A stretch of DNA of 64,000 nt from Mesorhizobium kowhaii (GTDB lineage: Bacteria > Pseudomonadota > Alphaproteobacteria > Rhizobiales > Rhizobiaceae), in NCBI RefSeq assembly GCF_003253745.1, contig NZ_MZXV01000040.1, forward strand, positions 186,001-250,000, written 5' to 3'. Shown here in pieces: positions 57,764 through 64,000 of this stretch. A program made the position numbers and the translations under genes. The notes under the pieces are model-generated. The model had not been told where the DNA came from and searched no databases. It worked only from the letters and a program-made list of their open reading frames with translations. Numbering within the stretch: position 1 is the first letter of the stretch; each line of letters opens with the position of its first letter.

Positions 57764-58333
57764 ATGGAGATGGCGACAATGACCCTGCATGGCGACACCT
57801 TGAAAACCGCGATCGAACAGACACGGACAAAATGGGGATGGTTCGTCGCGCTCGGCGTGCTGCTGCTCATCTTCGGCGGCATTGCCTTCGGCAATCTGTT
57901 CATCGCCACCGTGGCTTCGGTCTATGTCGTGGGATGGCTGATGCTGATGGCCGGCGTCATCGAGATCGTGCATGCCTTCGGCGTCAAGACCTGGAGCCGC
58001 TTCTTCTACTGGCTGCTCAGCGGGCTGCTCTATGCCATTGCCGGATTTTTCGCCTTCGACAATCCGCTGCTTGCTTCGGCGGTGTTGACGTTCCTGCTTG
58101 CGATCGCGCTTGTCGCTTCCGGGGTGCTCCGGGCCTGGGTCGGCTACAGCCACAGGCCGGAACGCGGCTGGGGCTGGATCGTCGCGGCCGGTGTGATCAG
58201 CGCGCTTGCCGGCCTGATCATCGCCATGGGCTGGCCGGTCAACAGCCTGTGGGTGCTGGGGCTCTTTCTGGCCATCGACCTGATCTTCCAGGGTTGGACC
58301 TTCATCGCCGTCGGCTTGGCACTGAAAAAGTAG
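57764..58333 (+). CDS. HdeD-like (DUF308) membrane protein
   Basis: A 189-residue inner-membrane protein with six hydrophobic helices and the DUF308 pattern (WGWFVALGVLLLIFGGIAFGN, YVVGWLMLMAGVIEIVHAF, YAIAGFFAFDNPLLA). HdeD family members are linked to acid resistance in enterobacteria; in rhizobia the role is uncertain. An ATG at 57779 could be used instead. A palindromic repeat follows its stop, immediately ahead of the convergent ribF end. Confidence 0.85.
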   Translation: MEMATMTLHGDTLKTAIEQTRTKWGWFVALGVLLLIFGGIAFGNLFIATVASVYVVGWLMLMAGVIEIVHAFGVKTWSRFFYWLLSGLLYAIAGFFAFDNPLLASAVLTFLLAIALVASGVLRAWVGYSHRPERGWGWIVAAGVISALAGLIIAMGWPVNSLWVLGLFLAIDLIFQGWTFIAVGLALKK

Positions 58334-58344
58334 ATTTTTGCCTG

Positions 58345-58391
58345 AGCATGATCTTATCCGAAAACCGGTTCCCACTTTTCGGGATCATGCT
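58345..58391. repeat. Palindromic intergenic repeat, GCATGATC family, copy 4
   Basis: AGCATGATC (58345-58353) and GATCATGCT (58383-58391) are perfectly complementary; the core is CCGAAAACCGG plus CCCACTTTTCGG. Its last base is the first base (in complement) of the ribF stop codon. Closest relative of copy 1. Confidence 0.9.
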
Positions 58392-59371
58392 TAGAACGCC
58401 ATGGCCGCGTCGAGCACGGAGAGCGGCCTGACGCCTGCAAGCAGCGCGCGCGCTTCGGCTTCATCGCGCTTCATCTGCGCGACCAGCGCATCGAGCCCTT
58501 CGAACTTCACCTCCGGGCGCAGGAAACCGAAGAAGGAAACCTGGCAGACCTCGCCATAAAGGTCGCCTGAGAAATCAAAGACGAAGGTTTCCAGCAGCGG
58601 CGCTCCATTGTCGTCGACGGTCGGGCGGCGGCCGAAGCTGGCGACGCCGTCGTGAAGCGTGCCGTCGGCGCGACGAAAGCGGACGGCATAGATACCCTCC
58701 TTGAGCGCAGCTTCCGCGGAAAGCCTCATATTCGCGGTTGGAAAGCCAAGCGTGCGGCCGAGCTGCTGGCCGCCCATCACCTCGCTTTCGACGGTGAAGC
58801 GATAGCCGAGCAGTCCGGCGGCCTCGGCCACCGCGCCCTCGCTCAGCAAGCCGCGGATGCGGCTCGACGATACCACCTCGGCGCCCTCGTCACGAAAGGC
58901 GTCGACGAGCGTGACGCCGAAGCCATGACGCTCGCCGGCCGCCATCAGGTAGGCCGGGCCGCCCTGACGGTCCTTGCCGAAATGGAAATCGAACCCGGTC
59001 ACGGCGTGGGTAATGCCAAGGTTCTTTTCCAGCACATCGGTCACGAATGCTTCCGCCGACAGCGAGGCGAAGTCGCGCGTGAACGGCTGCTCGACGAGCG
59101 CGGCAAACCCCAGCAACGACAGGAGCCGCGCCTTCATCGGCGGCGGCGTCAGCACGAACAACGGCATGTCAGGCCTGAAGACCTTGCGCGGATGCGGTTC
59201 GAATGTCAGCACCAATGCTGGTACTCCGCGCCGCCCGGCCTCGGCCAGGGCTCGCTCGAGCACCGTCTGATGGCCGCGATGGACACCGTCGAAATTGCCG
59301 ATCGCCACCACGCCGCCACGCAAATCGGCGGGCAGCGGCGCGGTTGCCAAAATGTGCTGGAAGGCCGCCAT
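58391..59371 (-). CDS. ribF: Bifunctional riboflavin kinase / FAD synthetase
   Basis: A 326-residue enzyme making FMN and FAD. The N-terminal nucleotidyltransferase domain shows IGNFDGVHRGHQTVLERAL and DFHFGKDRQGGPAYL; the C-terminal kinase domain shows LGRTLGFPTANMRLSAEAALKEGIYAVRF and the PTVDDNG block. I chose the ATG at 59371, with TAGGTGA before it; a GTG at 59377 is possible. It follows the HAD-family gene by 6 bases, so the two are co-transcribed. Its stop abuts an intergenic repeat. Confidence 0.95.
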   Translation of the reverse strand: MAAFQHILATAPLPADLRGGVVAIGNFDGVHRGHQTVLERALAEAGRRGVPALVLTFEPHPRKVFRPDMPLFVLTPPPMKARLLSLLGFAALVEQPFTRDFASLSAEAFVTDVLEKNLGITHAVTGFDFHFGKDRQGGPAYLMAAGERHGFGVTLVDAFRDEGAEVVSSSRIRGLLSEGAVAEAAGLLGYRFTVESEVMGGQQLGRTLGFPTANMRLSAEAALKEGIYAVRFRRADGTLHDGVASFGRRPTVDDNGAPLLETFVFDFSGDLYGEVCQVSFFGFLRPEVKFEGLDALVAQMKRDEAEARALLAGVRPLSVLDAAMAF

Positions 59372-59377
59372 CGTCAC

Positions 59378-60238
59378 CTACCGCAGTCTGGGAATGACAG
59401 CCACCGGACGATACCCATGCTTTTCCAGGAAGGTCGCCAGCCTTGCCGGATCCGGTTGCAATGCATCGCCATAATCGCGTGCATGGATGCCGCCGGACAC
59501 ATAGAGAACGTCGAAACCATTGTCGACCGCGCCCTTCACGTCGGTCATCATGCCGTCGCCGATGGCCAACACCTGCGAACGCTCGAGCGGCCGGCCAAGA
59601 AGCTCCACAACCTCCTTCATCGCGACGTTATAGACCGGCGCGTAAGGTTTTCCGGCGATCAATGTGCGGCCGCCGAGCTGGGCATAGTCGCGTGCCAGCG
59701 CGCCGGCACACCAGATGATGCGCTCGCCGCGCTCGACCACGATATCGGGATTTGCACAGATGAAGGGCAGGTTCCTGGCGCGCAACCGCCGCAGAAGCTC
59801 CGTGTAGTCCTCGGGCTTCTCGACCTCGTCATCGAACAGACCGGTGCAGACGACGCCGGACGCCTCGAATTCCTCGACAAGCTCGACGTCGAGACCGTCA
59901 TAGAGCGTGAAATCGCGGTCGGCGCCAATATGGAAGATTTTTCGGGGGCCCTCGGCGATCAGGTCGCGGGTCACGTCGCCTGATGTGACGACACGGTCGT
60001 AGGCTGATGGTGGCACGCCGATCGCGTTCATCTGCGCCACCACATCGGCACTTCTGCGCGGCGAATTGGTGATCAGGACAACGGGGATTGCTGCCCCTCG
60101 AGCCCTCGCCAGCGCCAAGGCTGCGACAGGAAAGTGCCTCTCGCCATTGTGCACCACACCCCAGACATCGCACAGGATTGCCGAATAAGCCTTCGACACG
60201 TCTTCGAGCGAGCCGATGATTTCAGGCGAAGCCGCCAT
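59378..60238 (-). CDS. TIGR01459 family HAD-type hydrolase
   Basis: A 286-residue HAD phosphatase of the NagD-like class IIA group. The nucleophile motif is ILCDVWGVVHNG, motif two VVLITNSPRRS, and motif four GDGMMTDVKGAVDNGFDVLYVSGG. The alphaproteobacterial TIGR01459 family regularly precedes ribF. A strong GAAGGAA supports the ATG at 60238 over that at 60256. The substrate is not known; a sugar-phosphate or nucleotide role is possible. Confidence 0.9.
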   Translation of the reverse strand: MAASPEIIGSLEDVSKAYSAILCDVWGVVHNGERHFPVAALALARARGAAIPVVLITNSPRRSADVVAQMNAIGVPPSAYDRVVTSGDVTRDLIAEGPRKIFHIGADRDFTLYDGLDVELVEEFEASGVVCTGLFDDEVEKPEDYTELLRRLRARNLPFICANPDIVVERGERIIWCAGALARDYAQLGGRTLIAGKPYAPVYNVAMKEVVELLGRPLERSQVLAIGDGMMTDVKGAVDNGFDVLYVSGGIHARDYGDALQPDPARLATFLEKHGYRPVAVIPRLR

Positions 60239-60562
60239 GCCGTTTCCTTCAGTCATGATCATTGCGAGCACCGCGGCCGACGGTTCGCCGCAGCCGGTTC
60301 GGATTAGCCGAACCGCCCCGACCTGTCACCAGCTTTCGCCCGGACGCCTGCGTATCATCAGTTGATCGGCCTTTTTGCCAACGCGAGATGTCCACAGGCC
60401 CGTGAGGTGATCCACATCGGATGATGAGCAAGGTTGCCGGATTGGTTAGCGGTTGGTGAAGCGCGGACCAAGCAATCGAGCGGTTTCCCAAACCCGTCCT
60501 TCAGCGTTTTGTGGAAAGTTGACGCCTGGTCAAGAATCCGCCGGCGGGGGCCGCAGCAATAC
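60239..60562. other. 324-bp divergent region, HAD gene / TadG-like gene
   Basis: Holds a perfect 8-bp inverted repeat CGGTTCGG/CCGAACCG around ATTAG (60295-60315), possibly a regulatory dyad for the HAD-ribF pair. A TTGACG at about 60519 is a weak -35 candidate for the TadG-like gene. The rest shows no coding pattern. Confidence 0.5.
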
Positions 60563-62548
60563 ATGCATGAACTCTGGCGTCGGTTCTGCCGCGACAAACG
60601 CGGCAACTATGCTCTTATGACGGTCGTTGCGATGGTTCCGCTGATGGGCGGCCTGGCGATGGCGGTCGACTTCACCGAGATGAACCGTGAAAAGCAGGCG
60701 GTGTTGAATGCGCTCGATGCCGCCAACTTCGCCACGGCGCGACGGTTGACGGAAGGTGCGACCGACGACCAGTTGAGAGCCTATGCGCTCGACTTCTTCA
60801 ACGCCAACCTCAACAACGTCGATGCCGCCAATACGACGCTCAACGTCACCTTGCCGAGCAACACCACCGGCGGCGGCTTGCTCAAGATGAGCGCGCGGCT
60901 TGACTACAAGCCCTATTTCTATCCTGCCTTCGGCCAGCTCGTCGGCAAATCCCAAACCGACGCGAACCAGAAGATCAGCTTCGACGTCACCTCGGAAGTG
61001 CGGTTGAAGAACACTCTGGAAGTTGCCCTGGTGCTCGACAATTCCGGATCGATGACCACCACCGGAACCGGCTCGGGGCAAAAGCGCATCGATCTTCTCA
61101 AAACTGCGGCCAAACAGCTGGTCGACACGCTGGCCCAGCAAGCGGCAATGATCAAGCAGGTCGACAAGCCGGTGCAATTCGGCCTCGTGCCGTTTGCCGC
61201 CTCGGTCAATGTCGGTGCCAGCAACGGCAATGCATCCTGGATGGACACCGAAGGCCTGTCGCCGGTATCGAACGAGAACTTCGACTGGTCGACGCTGAAC
61301 ACGGCCGCCAAATACGCCCAGCAGACCAACGGCATCTGGTACAAGCGCGGCTCCGGATGGGGTGCCGATGAAGGCCAGATGTTGACCCGGTTTTCGCTCT
61401 ACCACGACATTAAGGTTGTCACCAACCACGAGCGTGTCACCAACAGCAAGCGCGTGGTGTGCGACGAGTACAACTCGAACAACACCTGCAAACGAAACCA
61501 CGACGAGTATGACTACATCGATTCCTATGGCCCGTTCGCCAGTTGGCAGGGCTGTGTCGAGGCCCGCCCCTACCCCTACAATGTCAGCGACGCGCCGCCG
61601 TCCGGCGGCTCGGCGAACACCGGCATAGGGGTCGGCGATCCGGCAACGATGTTCGTGCCGATGTTCGCCCCGGACGAACCCGGCAACCATTGGAAGCTCA
61701 CCCAGGATCCCGATGAGGCCATGCCGACAACCTATGGCGCTGTGAACAGCTGGTGGAATGACGACCCGACGAGCAGCACCGGCCAATCCCGGCTGCGCAA
61801 CATGGCCAAATATTTTCAGCCGCGGCCGATCGATGCGCCGGCGCTGCCGGCTGGCAACGGTCCGAACTACAGCTGCACCACCAACCCGATCACGCCATTG
61901 ACCGATGTCAGCGTCGCCGACGGACTCACCTCGATCAAGGCCGCGATCGACCTGATGCAGCCGAATGGGGGCACCAGCGTTCCCGAGGGCATGGCCTGGG
62001 GCTGGCGGGTGGTTTCGAGCGGCGAGCCGTTCACGCAAGGACGCCCGGAAGCAGAACGAGGCAACGACAAGGTCGTGATCGTGCTGACCGACGGCGCCAA
62101 CACCTACTACACGCCTTCGTCGCTCGGCTACTCCGACCCTGCCGATTCGAAGTCGACCTATGCGTCCTATGGCTATCTCAACCCCGGCTACAACGGCACT
62201 TCGGTCGGCCGCCTGTTTCTGGGCACATCGAGCGCCATTGGCCAGTTGGACTATTCGAACGGCAATTACACAGGCGCACTCAACGAGCAGATGGCGACGC
62301 TTTGCAACAACGCCAAGGCCGCCAACATCATGGTGATGACGGTGGCGCTCGACCTGTCCACGACCAAAACCGCCGATCAAGCGGCGATCGCGGCGCTGAA
62401 ATCCTGCTCGTCGAACTCGCGCTTCCGCAAGGATCCGACGGACGCGAGCAAGCCGGCCAAGCTGTTCTGGAACGCCACCGGCGCCACCTTGTCGAACGAT
62501 TTCAAGGAAATCGGCAACGAATTGTCGAACCTGCGCGTCGTCAGCTGA
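60563..62548 (+). CDS. TadG-like pilus-assembly protein with von Willebrand A domain
   Basis: A 661-residue protein. The first 40 residues (RDKRGNYALMTVVAMVPLMGGLAMAVDFTE) are the TadE/TadG pilin-like segment with one membrane helix. After an exported region comes a von Willebrand A domain whose metal-binding DNSGSM is at 159-164, with later blocks GTSVPEGMAWGW and VVIVLTDGANTYYTP. Tad proteins secrete Flp pili, but no other tad gene is in the window, so it is an orphan here. Large repeats of Asn/Thr/Ser mark the middle. A hairpin follows. Confidence 0.88.
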   Translation: MHELWRRFCRDKRGNYALMTVVAMVPLMGGLAMAVDFTEMNREKQAVLNALDAANFATARRLTEGATDDQLRAYALDFFNANLNNVDAANTTLNVTLPSNTTGGGLLKMSARLDYKPYFYPAFGQLVGKSQTDANQKISFDVTSEVRLKNTLEVALVLDNSGSMTTTGTGSGQKRIDLLKTAAKQLVDTLAQQAAMIKQVDKPVQFGLVPFAASVNVGASNGNASWMDTEGLSPVSNENFDWSTLNTAAKYAQQTNGIWYKRGSGWGADEGQMLTRFSLYHDIKVVTNHERVTNSKRVVCDEYNSNNTCKRNHDEYDYIDSYGPFASWQGCVEARPYPYNVSDAPPSGGSANTGIGVGDPATMFVPMFAPDEPGNHWKLTQDPDEAMPTTYGAVNSWWNDDPTSSTGQSRLRNMAKYFQPRPIDAPALPAGNGPNYSCTTNPITPLTDVSVADGLTSIKAAIDLMQPNGGTSVPEGMAWGWRVVSSGEPFTQGRPEAERGNDKVVIVLTDGANTYYTPSSLGYSDPADSKSTYASYGYLNPGYNGTSVGRLFLGTSSAIGQLDYSNGNYTGALNEQMATLCNNAKAANIMVMTVALDLSTTKTADQAAIAALKSCSSNSRFRKDPTDASKPAKLFWNATGATLSNDFKEIGNELSNLRVVS

Positions 62549-62558
62549 TCCGAAGGCA

Positions 62559-62602
62559 CTAAAGCGCGTCGCGTTTGAACGGATTCAGGCGACGCGCTTT
62601 AG
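62559..62602. repeat. AAAGCGCGTCGC palindromic repeat, terminator-like
   Basis: Perfect 14-base arms CTAAAGCGCGTCGC (62559-62572) and GCGACGCGCTTTAG (62589-62602) around a 16-base loop, followed by TCTTTGTTTTT. It comes 11 bases after the TadG-like stop and can act as a terminator. It directly precedes a copy of the GCATGATC family, forming a composite. Confidence 0.85.
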
Positions 62603-62615
62603 GTCTTTGTTTTTA

Positions 62616-62660
62616 TGCATGTCGTTCTCCCAAGACCGGGCCACTTTTGGGCGACATGCA
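62616..62660. repeat. Palindromic intergenic repeat, GCATGATC family, copy 5
   Basis: TGCATGTCG (62616-62624) and CGACATGCA (62652-62660) are perfectly complementary. The inner four bases differ from copy 1 (GTCG/CGAC against GATC/GATC), changed in step on both arms. The core has TCCCAAGACCGG and CCACTTTTGGG. Confidence 0.85.
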
Positions 62661-62780
62661 CTGGCAGCCCTCTGGCGCAACGGCTGGCGCGGCCATGCTC
62701 TTGCGGGCGCCTGCCGGTGCGGGCAGATATTGGCCGCTCGCTTTCCGCACATCCACAGCGGCGCGCAGGGGAACGAACAG

Positions 62781-63413
62781 ATGCCCGAAACCGCCAACCA
62801 TCTCGCCTTCGCGCTGGTCTGCCTCGGCATGGTGCTGACGCCAGGCCCCAACATGATCTACCTGATCTCGCGTTCCCTGTCGCAAGGGCCAAAGGCGGGG
62901 CTAATCTCACTTGGTGGCGTGGCGCTCGGCTTTGTCTTCTATGTGCTGGCGGCGGCATTCGGCATCACCGCGCTGCTGCTTGCCGTGCCCTATGCCTATG
63001 ACGCGCTGCGCTTTGCCGGCGTGCTCTATCTCCTGTGGCTGGCCTGGCAAGCGGTGAAGCCGGGCGGACGCTCGCCATTCCAGGTGCGCGAATTGCCGAG
63101 GGACCGGCCGCGCAAGCTGTTCGCCATGGGCCTGATGACCAATCTGCTCAATCCGAAGGTGGCCGTGCTCTATCTGTCGCTGCTGCCGCAGTTCATCAGC
63201 CTGGACAAAGGCCATGTCCTGTCGCAGCTTCTGGTGCTCGGTGCGACGCAGATATCGATCAGCCTCAGCGTCAATGCCATCATCGCGGTGACGGCCGGTT
63301 CGATTGCCACTTTCCTCGCCGGACGGCCGCTGTGGCTGGTCATCCAGCGCTGGATGATGGGCACGGTGCTGATGGCGCTCGCGCTGAAGATGGCTACCGA
63401 CGCGCAGCGCTGA
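62781..63413 (+). CDS. LysE family amino-acid exporter
   Basis: A 210-residue membrane protein with about six helices. The LysE/RhtB signature is complete: GMVLTPGPNMIYLISRSLSQGPKAGLISLGGVALGF at about 16-51, YLLWLAWQAVKPGG, and GLMTNLLNPKVAVLYLSLLPQFI near the middle. I chose the ATG at 62781 with GGGGAA upstream; the open frame further upstream runs through repeat sequence. The exported amino acid, commonly homoserine, threonine or lysine type, cannot be named. Confidence 0.9.
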   Translation: MPETANHLAFALVCLGMVLTPGPNMIYLISRSLSQGPKAGLISLGGVALGFVFYVLAAAFGITALLLAVPYAYDALRFAGVLYLLWLAWQAVKPGGRSPFQVRELPRDRPRKLFAMGLMTNLLNPKVAVLYLSLLPQFISLDKGHVLSQLLVLGATQISISLSVNAIIAVTAGSIATFLAGRPLWLVIQRWMMGTVLMALALKMATDAQR

Positions 63414-63471
63414 GAGCAAAACTGCAAAGCAGCGGTCGCATCGGCTGTGTTGCCAGGATCTTACGGCTTGC

Positions 63472-64000
63472 CTACATCGGCCGCCGGATTTGCTGCGCCC
63501 GCTCCGGCTCGACCACCTTGCGGTAGAGATGCCAGGTGGCATGGCCGAGCACCGGCATGACCACTGCGAGCCCGGCAAACAGCGGGATCGAGCCGATCAC
63601 CAGCAGCACGGCAACCAACAACCCCCACAGTGCCATCTGCAGCGGGTTTGCCATCACCGCGCGCGCCGAGGTCTCGATGGCCGAAACGGCGCCGACATCG
63701 CGGTCGAGCAGCAGTGGAAAGGCAACCACGGTGGTGGCGAGCACGACCACGGCGAAGACGAAACCGGCGGCGTTGCCGGCGAGGATCAGCGTCCAGCCCT
63801 TGCCGGTCGTCAGCACCTCGCGGACAAAGCTGCCGATCGATGCCGGCGGCTGGTCGCCGAACAGACCGGTGTAGATCGACTGCGCGGTGTAGAGCCACAA
63901 CAGGAACAGCGCCACCAGCATGATACCGATCACCGCGATCGACGGAATCGCTGGCGAGCGGCGCACGTCGAGAGCATGCCGCCAGGAAGTGTTCATGCCG
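63472..64000 (-). CDS. DUF2189 membrane protein, 5' end outside the window
   Basis: The visible 176 or so residues have four hydrophobic helices (IPSIAVIGIMLVALFLLWLY; AGFVFAVVVLATTVVAF; ALWGLLVAVLLVIGSIPLFAGLAVVMP and a weaker one) and the closing GHATWHLYRKVVEP of DUF2189 proteins. The family is about 260 residues long, and the frame is still open at the window edge, so the Met at 63996 is probably internal and the start lies beyond 64000. Function unknown. It converges on the LysE-type gene. Confidence 0.8.
   Translation of the reverse strand, partial: GMNTSWRHALDVRRSPAIPSIAVIGIMLVALFLLWLYTAQSIYTGLFGDQPPASIGSFVREVLTTGKGWTLILAGNAAGFVFAVVVLATTVVAFPLLLDRDVGAVSAIETSARAVMANPLQMALWGLLVAVLLVIGSIPLFAGLAVVMPVLGHATWHLYRKVVEPERAQQIRRPM

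Noticed and set aside
60530..62380. 616-codon frame opposite the TadG-like gene
   Set aside because: Val/Gly/Arg-rich shadow with no domain; the sense strand has an intact von Willebrand A domain.

Overview
The window is a gene-dense, GC-rich chromosomal segment from an alphaproteobacterium. It is most likely a rhizobial member of the Hyphomicrobiales close to Mesorhizobium. The grounds are the protein flavour (DUF2093 beside lpxK, DUF4170, the TIGR01459 HAD protein, the YeeE pair, polyamine-type ABC systems) and several families of palindromic intergenic repeats (xGCATGATC...GATCATGCx, xAAAGCGCGTCGC...GCGACGCGCTTTx, long CCTCCCC/GGGGAGG hairpins) typical of such genomes. This assignment is an inference from gene content. 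No rRNA, tRNA, CRISPR array, transposase or phage gene was seen. The first and last genes run off the window.

Layout. 1-2.3 kb: end of a zinc/manganese-binding ABC protein, a split YeeE/YedE sulfur transporter and a DUF442 phosphatase-like protein. 2.4-8.9 kb: tyrosine/homogentisate catabolism, with an Lrp-type regulator divergent from hppD and, on the other strand, hmgA, a metallo-beta-lactamase-fold hydrolase, a fumarylacetoacetase-family gene, a small membrane protein and a DinB-fold protein; a MarR regulator is divergent from hmgA. 8.9-12 kb: a low-GC DUF4304-like gene and the threonine-degradation pair kbl-tdh. 12-16 kb: a PilJ-GGDEF-EAL protein, a secreted NodB-type deacetylase, and a MarR/membrane-protein pair with a readable operator-promoter. 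16-24 kb: a demethylase-type flavoprotein, queF, and a four-gene operon (MttB-superfamily methyltransferase, two secreted DUF3828-like proteins, an enolase-superfamily enzyme) divergent from a LysR gene. 24-29 kb: mutL, an EamA exporter, a second LysR gene, a cupin and a tail-anchored unknown.

29-35 kb: a compact envelope operon running pmbA/tldE, cysQ-like phosphatase, DUF4170, acyltransferase, waaA, lpxK, with overlapping or abutting genes. 35-42.6 kb: a D-amino-acid-dehydrogenase-like flavoprotein and a MocR regulator, divergent from a complete PotABCD-type ABC transporter; the intergenic region carries far-spaced inverted repeats. 42.6-49.6 kb: epmA and efp (EF-P with its modifiable Lys34), a RibD-C reductase, a patatin phospholipase, a pair of M16 peptidases and rsmD. 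49.7-57.6 kb: an RluB-type pseudouridine synthase with very long low-complexity arms, tadA, a lipoprotein, ileS and a MipA/OmpV protein. 57.7-64 kb: HdeD-like protein, ribF, TIGR01459 HAD phosphatase, a TadG-like pilus protein with a von Willebrand A domain, a LysE-type exporter and a partial DUF2189 membrane protein.

The strongest candidates for something undescribed are the mttB-DUF3828-DUF3828-enolase operon at 18.96-23.84 kb, the MocR/flavoprotein/ABC module at 35.3-42.6 kb, the MBL-fold hydrolase inside the homogentisate operon, and a palindromic repeat that appears to supply codons for the N-terminus of an M16 peptidase.
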